Below, piece by piece: positions 34,673 to 44,189 of a DNA stretch of 55,314 nt (its first letter is position 1; each line of letters opens with the position of its first letter). The DNA is from Gemmatimonadaceae bacterium (GTDB lineage: Bacteria > Gemmatimonadota > Gemmatimonadetes > Gemmatimonadales > Gemmatimonadaceae): contig JALOPO010000001.1 in the NCBI GenBank assembly GCA_025453855.1, positions 1 to 55,314 on the forward strand. Direction: 5' to 3'. A program made the position numbers and the translations under genes. Below the pieces are notes generated by a model, which searched no databases, was not told the origin of the DNA, and saw only the letters and a program-made list of their open reading frames with translations.

Positions 34673-37366
34673 ATGGAACGCACGACGGAAGACACGACCG
34701 AACGCATGACGGAACGCACGACCCGACTCGACCTTCCCCTCCTCCTGCCCGAGGTGGGGGACGCGCAGGACGCGTGCGTCGACCGCCTGGTGCGCCTGCT
34801 CGAGCGGCGCGCGGGCGTGGCGCGCGTGCACGTGCTGCGGGCGGGCGAGCAGGAGCCTGGCGGACCGGCGCCGTCCGCGGCGCCGCAGCTCTGCCTGCAC
34901 TATGACCCGGAGCGCCTGTCGCTGGCGCGCGTGACCGAGCTCGCGCGCACGGTCGGTGCGGAGGTCACGGACCAGTTCGGGCACGTCGTGCTCGGCTTCC
35001 GCGCGGTCGGAACCGAGGATGACGGGCGGCGCATCGAGGAGCGTTTGCGGGCGCTGCCCGGCGTGACGTCGGCCACCGTCAACTACGCGGCCCAGATGGC
35101 GCGTGTCGAGTTCGACCGTGGGCTGATCTCGCGCGACGGCGTCGAACGTGCGCTGGCCGACGTCGCGGGCGCACCGGCCGAGGATGCGCTCACGGCGGAC
35201 ATCGCCGCGGGGCGGGCGCGGGCGAACGGCGACACCGTACGTGGCGGCGCGAACACCCGCGCGCCGCGCGGCGGCGAGGTCGTCACGGAGGTCGTGACGG
35301 CGCGCACCGCTGGCGGCGCCACCGGCGCCGGCGGGGGCGAGGACCACGCGGACGACGAGGCACCTGCTGGCGCGTCGTGGTACCGCCGCAACCGCGAGCT
35401 CGCGTGGAGCCTGATCTCGGGCGCGCTCCTGCTCGCCGGCTGGCTGGTGGAGCGCGCGCAAGGCGTGGGCCCCGTCGCGATCGCGATCTTCGTCCTGGCG
35501 TACGTGTTCGGGGCGCGCGACAACGTCGGCCACTTCGTCAAGGACCTGCGCCAGGGACACGTCCACTTCAACATCGACCTGCTGATGGTGGTCGCCGCGC
35601 TCGGCGCGGCGGCACTCGGCGAGTGGGCCGAGGGCGCGCTCCTGCTCTTCCTCTTCAGCCTCGGGCACGCGCTCGAGCACTACGCGCTCGGCCGCGCGCG
35701 CAACGCGATCAAGGCGCTCGCCGAACTCGCGCCGTCGCGAGCGACCGTGCTGCGCGGGGAGGGTGGGGTGCGCCGGGAGGAGGAAGTGCCCATCGAGGCC
35801 GTGCGTCCCGGCGACTTGGTGGTGGTCAGACCCGCCGAGCGGCTGCCCGTCGACGGCACTGTCGCGGAGGGACGATCGGCGGTGAACCAGGCCCCGATCA
35901 CCGGCGAGAGCGTGCCCGTGGACAAGGCGCCGGGCGAGGCGGTGTTCGCGGGCTCGGTCAACGGCGAGGGCGCCCTCGTGGTCACGGTGACCACGGCCGT
36001 GGGCGACCGCACGCTCGACCGCGTGGTCAAGCTGGTGGCCGAGGCGCAGACGCAGAAGGCGCCGACGCAGCAGTTCACCGACCGGTTCGAGCGCGTGTTC
36101 GTGCCGACCGTGCTCGTCGGGACCGCCCTGCTCATCCTGGCGCCGCCGCTCTTCGGCGTGTGGGAGTGGCGGGTCGCGTTCTACCGAGCGATGACGCTGC
36201 TCGTCGCCGCCTCGCCTTGCGCCCTCGCGCTCGGCACGCCGGCGGCGGTGCTCGCCGGGATCGCGCAGGCGGCGCGCAACGGGGTGCTCATCAAGGGCGG
36301 CGCCCACCTCGAGACGCTCGGCGCGATCGACGTGCTCGCCCTCGACAAGACGGGCACGATCACCGTGGGCGAGCCATCCGTGACCGACGTGGTGCCGGCC
36401 GCCGGCGTGGATGACAACACCCTGCTCGCCATCGCAGCGGCCGTGGAGCGCCGCTCGCAGCACCCGCTCGCCAAGGCGGTCGTGCGGGCGGCTGAGCAGC
36501 GCGCGCTCCAGGTGCCGGAGGCCGGCGAGCTCGAGTCGGTCACCGGCAAGGGCGTGCGTGCGCGCGTGGGGGATGGCGTGGTGGAGATCGGACGCCTGCT
36601 GATGTTCGAGGGCGCACTCGAGGGCGCATTTGGCGGCGCGTCCGGGAACGAAGGGGCCATCGGGACCGGTGCCGCCGTGCCACCGGCCGTGCGCGACGCC
36701 GTCGCACGGCTCGAGCAGAACGGGCGCAGCACCATGGTGGTGCGCCGGCGCCTCGATCGCCCCAGGGGCGCCGACGCGCCCGAGTGGCTCGGCGTCCTGG
36801 GCTTGGCCGACGAGCCGCGCGCCGACGTGGGGAAGACGCTCGACGCGCTCCGCGCCGCGGGCGTGCGGCGAATCGAGATGCTCACCGGCGACAACGCCGG
36901 CGTGGGCAACGCGGTCGGGCGCGTGGTCGGGGTGGACGCGGTGCGCGCGGGGCTGCTCCCTGAGGACAAGGTCACCGCGATCCGCGAGTTGGCCGCGCAG
37001 GGGCAGGTGGCGATGGTGGGCGACGGCGTGAACGACGCGCCCGCGCTGGCCAACGCCACGGTGGGCATCGCGATGGGCGGCGCCGGCACGGCGGCCGCGC
37101 TCGAGACGGCGGACGTCGCGCTCATGGGCGACGACCTCGGGCGACTGCCGTTCGCCATTGGGCTGAGCCGCCAGGCACGCCGCGTGATCCGGCAGAACCT
37201 GTACGTCTCGCTCGGCGTGATCGCGCTGCTCATCGTGGCCTCGGTGACGGGCCTCGTGGGTATCGGCCCCGCGGTCATCGTGCACGAGGGCAGCACGCTC
37301 GTGGTCATCGCCAACGCGCTCCGGCTGCTCGCGTACCGGGGCGGCGACGGGCCCCTCAGGCGGTGA
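34673..37366 (+). CDS. P1B-4-type heavy-metal ATPase (SPC motif)
   Basis: An 897-residue P-type ATPase. The N-terminal 170 residues hold two ferredoxin-like domains without CxxC, i.e. degenerate HMA domains. Catalytic marks: TGES in the actuator (PITGESVPVDK), SPC in helix 4 (514-516), phosphorylation motif DKTGT (D558), an HPL pair (QHPLAKA) and GDGVNDAPA. SPC with HEGST near the C-terminus (H871) defines the P1B-4 group (CoaT, CtpD and PfeT relatives), which exports Co, Fe, Ni or Zn. Group members usually lack HMA domains, so the degenerate ones here are noteworthy. It is the last gene of the ArsR-controlled block. Confidence 0.92.
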   Translation: MERTTEDTTERMTERTTRLDLPLLLPEVGDAQDACVDRLVRLLERRAGVARVHVLRAGEQEPGGPAPSAAPQLCLHYDPERLSLARVTELARTVGAEVTDQFGHVVLGFRAVGTEDDGRRIEERLRALPGVTSATVNYAAQMARVEFDRGLISRDGVERALADVAGAPAEDALTADIAAGRARANGDTVRGGANTRAPRGGEVVTEVVTARTAGGATGAGGGEDHADDEAPAGASWYRRNRELAWSLISGALLLAGWLVERAQGVGPVAIAIFVLAYVFGARDNVGHFVKDLRQGHVHFNIDLLMVVAALGAAALGEWAEGALLLFLFSLGHALEHYALGRARNAIKALAELAPSRATVLRGEGGVRREEEVPIEAVRPGDLVVVRPAERLPVDGTVAEGRSAVNQAPITGESVPVDKAPGEAVFAGSVNGEGALVVTVTTAVGDRTLDRVVKLVAEAQTQKAPTQQFTDRFERVFVPTVLVGTALLILAPPLFGVWEWRVAFYRAMTLLVAASPCALALGTPAAVLAGIAQAARNGVLIKGGAHLETLGAIDVLALDKTGTITVGEPSVTDVVPAAGVDDNTLLAIAAAVERRSQHPLAKAVVRAAEQRALQVPEAGELESVTGKGVRARVGDGVVEIGRLLMFEGALEGAFGGASGNEGAIGTGAAVPPAVRDAVARLEQNGRSTMVVRRRLDRPRGADAPEWLGVLGLADEPRADVGKTLDALRAAGVRRIEMLTGDNAGVGNAVGRVVGVDAVRAGLLPEDKVTAIRELAAQGQVAMVGDGVNDAPALANATVGIAMGGAGTAAALETADVALMGDDLGRLPFAIGLSRQARRVIRQNLYVSLGVIALLIVASVTGLVGIGPAVIVHEGSTLVVIANALRLLAYRGGDGPLRR

Positions 37367-37773
37367 TGGGCATCGCCCGAGAGCGGATTCGATTCGGACT
37401 CTACACCAAGGTGTACGACTTCCCGGTCATGCGTCTGCCGCTCTCCCGGCGCGGCCGTCGCCACTTACTGACCTTCGCCGACTCCCACGCAAGCGAGCGA
37501 GAACGCTGCTGTCTCCGGGAAGCACGCGGACCGGACGCCGTCGTCGAGCACGGATCTCCGCGGCACGAGTTGAGGCCTCGACTCGCCGATGGCGCGGCTC
37601 GCGTACCCCCGGGCGCGATGCGGAGGGGAGGCAGACGGACGCCGTTGCCCGTCAGGCGAGCAGGCTAGGACGGGTCGCCGCCACGCCGCAGGAGGAGACG
37701 GCGCCGGCCACCCGCATCGTCGACAGGACCCCGCACCGTGGCGCGCGGCCGGACGCCCGCACTCCGCACCACC
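37367..37773. other. Intergenic region with TACACC-AA-GGTGTA palindrome
   Basis: About 407 bp between the P1B-4 gene and the minus-strand Cus operon end. It holds a 14-bp palindrome at 37402-37415 and the second AGTTGAGGCCTC-type palindrome at 37566-37585. A frame from 37366 has no recognisable product. Confidence 0.5.
37566..37585. repeat. 20-bp near-palindrome CGAGTTGAGGCCTCGACTCG (right copy)
   Basis: It shares the core AGTTGAGGCCTC with the palindrome at 26198-26213. Arms pair with one mismatched position per side. It lies 200 bp after the P1B-4 gene. Confidence 0.6.
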
Positions 37774-38061
37774 TCACACCCGCCCGACCCCAAGCCACAC
37801 GGCCAGCCCGCCCAGCACGATCCAGCACGTCCAGAACAGCGCCACCGACCACCAGGGCAGTCGCACCCCCGCGCGTCGCTCGATGTGCCGGCGCGCGATC
37901 ATGCTCCACGCGTGGAGCACGATCCCGAGGATGGCGAGCCCCCACGCCACCGGCGCCAGCGCCTTGGCGAGGAGCACGCCGACGCCGGCGCCGGCCAGCG
38001 CCGCCCCGCCGCTCGAGGCCAGCTGGATCCGCTTCTCGAGTGCCACCTCATCCGAGTGCAT
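37774..38061 (-). CDS. Small inner-membrane protein of the Cus operon
   Basis: A 95-residue protein with two or three hydrophobic helices (about 15-35, 38-58 and 72-92: GAALAGAGVGVLLAKALAPV, WGLAILGIVLHAWSMI, VALFWTCWIVLGGLAV). The N-terminus is short and cytoplasmic-looking. The ATG at 38061 lies 14 nt inside the end of the CusA-type gene, so translation is coupled. Function unknown; a small pump accessory is one guess. Confidence 0.65.
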   Translation of the reverse strand: MHSDEVALEKRIQLASSGGAALAGAGVGVLLAKALAPVAWGLAILGIVLHAWSMIARRHIERRAGVRLPWWSVALFWTCWIVLGGLAVWLGVGRV

Positions 38062-41000
38062 GCGTCCCTCCCTCGAGGAGTGGTGTCGTACGGTCGGCCG
38101 ACCGTGCGCTGCGGAGCCCCCGCTCGCGGACCAGCGACCAGATCGCGGGCACCACGAGCAGCGTCAGCACGGTGCTCGAGACCATCCCGCCGATCATCGG
38201 TGCCGCGATGCGCTTCATGACGCTCGCGCCCGTGCCGGTGCTCCACAGGATGGGCAACAGGCCGATCATCGTCGAGGCCACCGTCATGAGCTTGGGGCGG
38301 ACGCGCTCCACGGCGCCCTCCATGGTCGCCTCGCGCAGCGCCGTGAGGCGATCCGGTGCGTCGCGGCGCGCCTCCCACGCCGATTCCAGGTACACGAGCA
38401 TGATCACGGAGGTCTCGGCGGCCACGCCGGCGAGCGCCAGGAAGCCGATGGTCACCGCGACCGACCACTGGTAGTCGAGCCACCAGAGGAACCAGATCCC
38501 GCCGACGAGCGTGAAGGGGATGCTGAGCATCACGATCAGCGTGTCGCCCACCCGGCGGAAGTTGAGATAGAGGAGCAGGAAGACGAGCGCCAGGGTCACG
38601 GGGACGACGACACGCATGGTCGCCTTCGCGCGCTCCATGTACTCGTACTGGCCGCTCCACGCCATCGTGTAGCCGGGTGGCAGCGCCATCGCGCCCGCCA
38701 CCATGCGCCGCGCCTCGGCCACGTAGCCGCCGATGTCGCTCGACGCGACGTCCACGAAGACCCACACCGTCGGCTGCGCGTCCTCGGTGCGGATCACCAT
38801 CGGCCCGGCCACCTGCCGGATGCGCGCGATCTGACCCAGCGGCACCTGTCCGGCGGCGGTGGCGGTGGCTGCGGTGCCGGGTGACGCGGCGTCGGTGCTC
38901 ATGCCGCCCATCCCGCCCGCGCCGGCGCCGCCGGCCGAGGGCGCGCTCCGATGCTGCTGCGGCACGAGCACGGCGGCGAGCCGTTCGGGCGTGTCGCGCA
39001 GCTCCTGCGGATAGCGGACCCGCACGCCGTAGCGTTCGCGTCCCTCGACCGTCTGCGTGATCGTCATCCCACCGATGGCGGTGGCGATCACGGTCTGCAC
39101 GTCGCCGACGTTGAGCCCGTGGCGCGCGGCCGCGGCGCGGTCGATGTCGATGTCGAGGTAGTAGCCGCTCACCGCCCGCTCGGCGAAGGCGCTGCGCGTG
39201 GCGGGGAGCATCCGCAGGTGCCCCTCGAGCTCCGTGCCGAGGCGCTCCAGGGTGGCGAGGTCGGGGCCGTAGAGCTTCACGCCGACCGGCGTGCGGATCC
39301 CGGTCGCGAGCATGTCGATGCGCCCCTTGATCGGCATCGTCCAGGCGTTGGTGACGCCCGGCATGCGCACGGCCGAGTCCATGGCGGCGACGAGCCGTTC
39401 GTACGTCATGCCGGGGCGCCAGCGCTCGCGCGGCTCGAGCATGATCGTCGTCTCGGCCATGTCGAGCCCCGCGGGATCGGTGGCGGTCGAGCCGCGGCCG
39501 GCCTTGCCGAAGACGCTCGCCACCTCGGGGAACGCGGCGAGGATCGAGTCCTGCTGCCGGAGCAGCTCGCGCGCGCGCGCGACGCCGATGCCGGGCATCG
39601 TCGTGGGCATGAACAGGATCGTCCCTTCCTCGAGCGGCGGCATGAACTCGCTGCCGATCCGCTGCCAGGGGATCCACGTCAGGACGAGCGCAGCGGCGGC
39701 GGTGCCGATCACCGGACCGCGATGCGCGAGCACCCAGCCGAGCACCGGGCGGTAGGCGCGGATCATGGCGCGGCTCAGCGGGTTGCGGCGCTCGGTGAAG
39801 ATGCGCCCCCGGACGAAGAGCATCATCAGCACCGGGACGAGCGTGACGCTCAGCAGGCTCGCGGCCGCCATCGCGAAGGTCTTCGTGAGCGCGAGCGGCG
39901 TGAAGAGGCGCCCCTCCTGCCCCTCGAGCGCGAAGACCGGGATGAACGAGACGGTGATGATCAGGAGCGAGTAGAAGAGCGATGGCCCGACCTCCTGGGC
40001 GGCGTCGAGCACGACCTGCCGGCGCTCCTGCGGGGTGAGGCTCGCGGTGTCGATGAACCGCGCTCCGGGGGCCGCCCGTCGCTCCAGGTGCTTGTGCATG
40101 TTCTCGACCATCACGATGGCGGCGTCGATCATCTCGCCGATGGCGATGGCGATGCCGCCGAGCGACATGATGTCGGCGCCGATGCCGAAGGCGCGCAGCG
40201 CGAGGAAGGCGATGAGGACGCTCACCGGGAGCGTGACCACCGCGACGAGCGCCGATCTCGCGTGCAGGAGGAAGACGATGCAGATCGCCGCGACGATCAG
40301 CGCCTCCTCGACGAGGGTCTCCCGGATGGTGTCGATGGAGTCGAGGATGAGCCCCGAGCGGTCGTAGACCGGGCGCACGACGACGCCCGGGGGGAGCCCC
40401 GGTGCGATCTCGGCGAGCCGCGTCCTGACGCGCTCGATGGTGGCGAGGGCGTTCTCGCCCGAGCGCATGACCACGATCCCGCCCACCGCGTCGCCGCGGC
40501 CGTCGAGATCCGCGATCCCGCGCCGCACCGCGGGGCCGACGCTCACGCGCCCGAGCTCCGCGACGCGGATCGGCGTCCCCGCCGCGGTGGTGCCGACGAC
40601 GATGCTCTCGATGTCGCCGACGCCCTGCAGGTAGCCGAGGCCGCGGACCATGTGCTCGCGCTCGGAGAGCTCGAGCACCATCGCCCCGACGTCGGCGTTC
40701 GCGTTCTGGATCGCGCTGATGACGCGCGTGATCGGGATCCCGTAGGCGAGGAGCTTCGCGGGATCGAGGTCGACCTGGTACTGCTTCTCGAAGCCGCCGA
40801 CCGTCGCCACCTCGGCCACGCCGGGGACGGCGGTGAGGGCGTAGCGGAGCGACCAGTCCTGCAGGCTGCGCAACTGCGCGAGGTCCAGGCGGCCGCTGGT
40901 GTCCTCGAGCACGTACTGGTAGACCCACCCCAGCCCCGTCGCATCGGGGCCGAGGACCGGACTGACCGACGCGGGGAGCTTTCCCTTGAGGCCGTTCAGG

Positions 41001-41338
41001 ACCTCGAGCACGCGCGAGCGCGCCCAGTAGAGGTCCGTGGCGTCGTCGAAGATCACGTACACGAACGAGACGCCGAAGAACGAGTAGCCGCGCACCGTGC
41101 GGGCCCCCGGCACCTTGAGCATCTCGGCCGCGATGGAATAGGTGACCTGGTCCTCGACGATGCGCGGCGCCTGCTCGCCGTAGTCGGCCTGCACGATCAC
41201 CTGCACGTCGGAGAGGTCGGGGAGCGCCTCGAGCGGCGTGTGCCGGATCGCCCACGTCCCGCCGAGCGCGAGCACGAGGGTGACGAGCAGCACGACGAGC
41301 GGGTTGCCGACCGACCAGGCGATGAGACGACGAAGCAT
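38048..41338 (-). CDS. cusA: Cu/Ag RND pump, CusA type
   Basis: A 1096-residue RND pump. Its helix-4 motif AIAIGEMIDAAIVMVEN is that of the monovalent-metal (HME4, CusA) branch. The three periplasmic Met positions known to carry Cu(I)/Ag(I) in E. coli CusA are all conserved in context: MPTTMPGIG, LDMAETTIM and RIDMLATGI. Docking and funnel regions look complete. A Gly/Ala/Met-rich insertion (GGAGAGGMGGMSTDAA, encoded near 38900) is unusual for the family. It starts 3 bp after cusB stops. It pumps Cu(I) or Ag(I) from periplasm or cytoplasm to the outside with CusB and CusC. Confidence 0.95.
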   Translation of the reverse strand: MLRRLIAWSVGNPLVVLLVTLVLALGGTWAIRHTPLEALPDLSDVQVIVQADYGEQAPRIVEDQVTYSIAAEMLKVPGARTVRGYSFFGVSFVYVIFDDATDLYWARSRVLEVLNGLKGKLPASVSPVLGPDATGLGWVYQYVLEDTSGRLDLAQLRSLQDWSLRYALTAVPGVAEVATVGGFEKQYQVDLDPAKLLAYGIPITRVISAIQNANADVGAMVLELSEREHMVRGLGYLQGVGDIESIVVGTTAAGTPIRVAELGRVSVGPAVRRGIADLDGRGDAVGGIVVMRSGENALATIERVRTRLAEIAPGLPPGVVVRPVYDRSGLILDSIDTIRETLVEEALIVAAICIVFLLHARSALVAVVTLPVSVLIAFLALRAFGIGADIMSLGGIAIAIGEMIDAAIVMVENMHKHLERRAAPGARFIDTASLTPQERRQVVLDAAQEVGPSLFYSLLIITVSFIPVFALEGQEGRLFTPLALTKTFAMAAASLLSVTLVPVLMMLFVRGRIFTERRNPLSRAMIRAYRPVLGWVLAHRGPVIGTAAAALVLTWIPWQRIGSEFMPPLEEGTILFMPTTMPGIGVARARELLRQQDSILAAFPEVASVFGKAGRGSTATDPAGLDMAETTIMLEPRERWRPGMTYERLVAAMDSAVRMPGVTNAWTMPIKGRIDMLATGIRTPVGVKLYGPDLATLERLGTELEGHLRMLPATRSAFAERAVSGYYLDIDIDRAAAARHGLNVGDVQTVIATAIGGMTITQTVEGRERYGVRVRYPQELRDTPERLAAVLVPQQHRSAPSAGGAGAGGMGGMSTDAASPGTAATATAAGQVPLGQIARIRQVAGPMVIRTEDAQPTVWVFVDVASSDIGGYVAEARRMVAGAMALPPGYTMAWSGQYEYMERAKATMRVVVPVTLALVFLLLYLNFRRVGDTLIVMLSIPFTLVGGIWFLWWLDYQWSVAVTIGFLALAGVAAETSVIMLVYLESAWEARRDAPDRLTALREATMEGAVERVRPKLMTVASTMIGLLPILWSTGTGASVMKRIAAPMIGGMVSSTVLTLLVVPAIWSLVRERGLRSARSADRTTPLLEGGTHALG

Positions 41339-41341
41339 CGG

Positions 41342-42772
41342 TCACTCCGGCGTGGACGGGTGCACGTGCCCGCCTTGCGCGGGGGCGGGCATCGCGTGCC
41401 CCTCGTGCGGCGACGGAGTCGTCCGTGGGGCCGGCGTCGGCGTGCGGGTCCGTGGCGATGCCGGCATCGGCATGGCCATCGGCATCGACGGGTCCATCGG
41501 CATCCGTGCCGTGGTGCCGGGCCGCGCCGTGGCGGTGTCGCGGGCGGGTGGAACGGTCACCTCCATGCCGGGCATGTCGCCCATCCCGCCGAGGGCGGTG
41601 CCGAGGTTCGATTCGGCGTCGAGCAGGAAGGTGGCGGAGGCGACGACGGTATCGCCGGCGGCGAGGCCGCGCACGATCTCGATCCGGTCGCCGGCCGCGG
41701 CGCCCACCTCCACCTCGCGCGGCTCGAGCGTGCCGTTCGCGAGGCGGCGGAAGACGAGCGCGCGCTCGCCCGTGACGAGCACCGCGTTGCGCGGAACGGT
41801 GAGCCCCGGTGCGGCCGCGTCGGCGGCCCCGCGCAGGCGGAGCGTCGCGTACAGGCCGGGACGCAGGCGCCCGTCGGCGTTCGCGAGCGCCACGCGCACG
41901 CGTGCCGTGCGCGTCTCGGGCGAGAGCGTCGGGTAGACGTAGGCGATGCGCCCCCGCCACGCCTCGCCGGGCCACGCGTCGAACTCCGCGGTCGCGGGCT
42001 GGCCGGTGCGCACGGCGCGGAGGTCCTGCTCGTACACCTCGCCCTCGACCCACACGGTCGAGAGATCGGCGACGAGGAGCAGCGGCTCGCCGGCCATGAC
42101 GCGCTGACCGGTGGTGACGCGCTTCTCGGTGATCACGCCGCTCGCCGGTGAGCGGAGCGTCACGGTGCGCTGCACCTCGCCGGTGCGCTCGATGCGCGCG
42201 ATCTCGTCGGCGGGGACGTCCCAGTAGGCGAGGCGCCGCCGTGCGCCGGCGACGAGATCGTCGGCCCCGGCACGCGTGTCGGCGGTGCCGGCGGCGACGT
42301 CGCGGGCGAGCCGACGGGCGAGGAGGAGCTCCTCCTGCGCGGTGACGAGGGCGGGGGAGTAGAGGCGGAGCAGCGGCTCGCCGCGACGGATCGCGCGGCC
42401 GGTGAAGTCGGCGTGCAGCGTCTCCACCCATCCCTCGACCTTGAGCGAGACGGTCTGCACGCGCGTCTCGTCGACGACCACCTGCCCGACGGTGCGGATC
42501 TCGCGCACGAGCGGCGTGGCCTCGACGGCGGCGAAGGTGATGCCGATGCGGCGCGCCTGGTCGGGCGTGAGCTGCACGGGGCGGGGCCCGTCACGGGTGG
42601 CCGCTCCACTCATCGCGGCGTGGTCGTGCGCCGTCGCGGTGGGGGCGGGCGTCGCATCGCCGCGCGTGACGTACCACGCGATGCCTGCGGCGACCACGGG
42701 GAGGCCCAGCGACAGTGCGAGCCGGCGGACGCGGGCGCCGCGGCTCGGCGCGGGGGGAACGGCGGTGCTCAT
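41342..42772 (-). CDS. cusB: RND periplasmic adaptor, CusB type, with Met/His-rich tail
   Basis: A 476-residue adaptor anchored by one helix (about 14-34). Residues 40-60 include HDHAAM, a possible metal site. A classic adaptor order follows: IGITFAAVEATPLVREIRTVGQVVVDE, the heavy-metal YHS-less lipoyl and hairpin domains (GEPLLRLYSPALVTAQEELLLARRL, VTLRSPASGVITEKRV) and a C-terminal barrel. The last 90 residues are exceptional: MPMDPSMPMAMPMP, then HEGHAMP and GGHVH. They may collect Cu in the periplasm in place of a separate CusF. The start overlaps the channel gene by ATGA at 42769-42772. Confidence 0.92.
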   Translation of the reverse strand: MSTAVPPAPSRGARVRRLALSLGLPVVAAGIAWYVTRGDATPAPTATAHDHAAMSGAATRDGPRPVQLTPDQARRIGITFAAVEATPLVREIRTVGQVVVDETRVQTVSLKVEGWVETLHADFTGRAIRRGEPLLRLYSPALVTAQEELLLARRLARDVAAGTADTRAGADDLVAGARRRLAYWDVPADEIARIERTGEVQRTVTLRSPASGVITEKRVTTGQRVMAGEPLLLVADLSTVWVEGEVYEQDLRAVRTGQPATAEFDAWPGEAWRGRIAYVYPTLSPETRTARVRVALANADGRLRPGLYATLRLRGAADAAAPGLTVPRNAVLVTGERALVFRRLANGTLEPREVEVGAAAGDRIEIVRGLAAGDTVVASATFLLDAESNLGTALGGMGDMPGMEVTVPPARDTATARPGTTARMPMDPSMPMAMPMPASPRTRTPTPAPRTTPSPHEGHAMPAPAQGGHVHPSTPE

Positions 42773-44103
42773 CGCGGGACTCCGGCAGGCAGGGCAGGGG
42801 AGGTGAGCCACGGGCGACCGGTCAGCATCTCGAGCTCGGCCCAGGCGCGGCCCTCGGTCGCGTCGAGCGCGACGAGCTCGCGGCGATACCGCGTGGCGGT
42901 CATCCGGTTGTCGAGGACGGTCATGAAGTCGACGGCGCCGCTGCGATACGACGCGAGCGCGGAGGCGGCCGCGGCGTCGGCCTGCGGGAGCACCGTCGTG
43001 CGGTACAGCGCGCGCAGCCGGCGCGCGCTCGCGAGCATCGCGTGCACCTCGGCGAGTCGGCGGCGCGTGTCGGCGCGCATCATCGCGAGCTCGGCCTCGG
43101 CCATCTCGCGCATCGCCGACGCCTCGTCGCGCATGCGGAGCTGCCGCGTACGCGCGAACACGGGGAGCGTGGCGCCCACCATCAGGCTCCCCATCCGGTC
43201 GATGCCCCCGTCCATGCGCCGCTGCCCGTACTGCACACCGACGCGGAGGTCGGGCCAGAGCTCGCGGCGTGCGAGATCGGCGTTGGCATCCGCGGCCCGC
43301 ACGGCCGCGGCACCCGCAACGAGCATCGGTCGGGCCTCGAGCGCGGCGGCGAGCAGTGCGGACAGCGACGGCAGCGTGTCGGGGAACGGCGGCGGCGTGG
43401 CCGCGACTAGGAGCCCTTCCGGGAGGGTGTCGAGCGAGGCACCGAGGCGAGCGGCGGCCGCATCGGCCATCGCGGTCATGCGCACGACCTCCTCGTCCAT
43501 GCGGGCGATCTCGACCCGCGCGCGGAGCACGTCGCTCTGCCGGCCATCCCCGACGCGATACATCGCGGTGGCGACGCTCGCCGCATCCTCGAGCAGGCGA
43601 CGGGTCTCGCCCGCGAGCCGGGCCGCCTCCAGCGCCTCCCACCGGTCGAGATAGGCGACCGCCACGTCGGCCCGGACGGTGAGCACGACGTCGCGCGTCC
43701 GTGCCTCGGCGCTCGCGGCGCGTGACCGGGCCGCGGTCGACGCGGCGCCGAGCTTGCCCGGCAGCGGCACCATCTGCATCACCTGCAGCTGGGCCATGCC
43801 GAGCACGGGATCGGGGCGCAGGCCCGGTAGCGAGTAGTTCATGGCGCCGAGCTGCAGCTCGGGGTCCGGCGGCCGCGTGGCGGTGCCGACGCGCGCGACG
43901 GCTGCGGTCGCGAAGGCCGCGGCGGCACGCACGCGCGGGTCGCGCACGGCCGCCAGCTGCTGCAGCGCCGGCAGCGTGAGCGTGTCGCGAAGGAACGGGG
44001 CGGGCTGCGCCCCGAGTGACGGGAGGGCGACGCTCGCGGCGAGGCACAGGGCGACTGCCCGGAAGCCACGCGGCGAGACGACCGCGCCGGAAGTGGATGG
44101 CAC
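42769..44103 (-). CDS. cusC: TolC-family outer-membrane channel of the Cus pump
   Basis: A 444-residue TolC-type protein. The signal peptide ends at GAQ (about residue 32). Two OEP repeats of long amphipathic helices follow, with LPGLRPDPVLGMAQLQVMQMVPLPGKLG and LWPDLRVGVQYGQRRMDGG in the strand regions. The strand regions are rich in Met, as expected for Cu partners. The start is GTG at 44103 with AGAGG 9 nt upstream; the frame is open to 44358 without similarity. It is encoded between the small exported protein and cusB. Confidence 0.88.
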   Translation of the reverse strand: MPSTSGAVVSPRGFRAVALCLAASVALPSLGAQPAPFLRDTLTLPALQQLAAVRDPRVRAAAAFATAAVARVGTATRPPDPELQLGAMNYSLPGLRPDPVLGMAQLQVMQMVPLPGKLGAASTAARSRAASAEARTRDVVLTVRADVAVAYLDRWEALEAARLAGETRRLLEDAASVATAMYRVGDGRQSDVLRARVEIARMDEEVVRMTAMADAAAARLGASLDTLPEGLLVAATPPPFPDTLPSLSALLAAALEARPMLVAGAAAVRAADANADLARRELWPDLRVGVQYGQRRMDGGIDRMGSLMVGATLPVFARTRQLRMRDEASAMREMAEAELAMMRADTRRRLAEVHAMLASARRLRALYRTTVLPQADAAAASALASYRSGAVDFMTVLDNRMTATRYRRELVALDATEGRAWAELEMLTGRPWLTSPALPAGVPR

Positions 44104-44189
44104 GACGGAGAGCCTCTCTCGATGTGACGTGCCGTCGCCGACGTGCGACGGCGCGAGCACCGCACCGCGGCGCGGTGCGGGGACGCGTC

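Noticed and set aside
37366..37668. Possible gene overlapping the P1B-4 stop
   Set aside because: The frame is Arg-rich, lacks a ribosome site and contains two palindromes that look regulatory.
38951..42151. Open frame of 1066 codons on the plus strand opposite the cusA/cusB genes
   Set aside because: It is antisense to two well-recognised genes and reads as His/Asp/Arg low-complexity sequence, a GC-rich shadow.
37899..42431. Open frame of 1510 codons on the minus strand in another frame than cusA/cusB
   Set aside because: Same-strand shadow with Arg/Ala/His-rich composition and no domain; the real genes are in the neighbouring frames.
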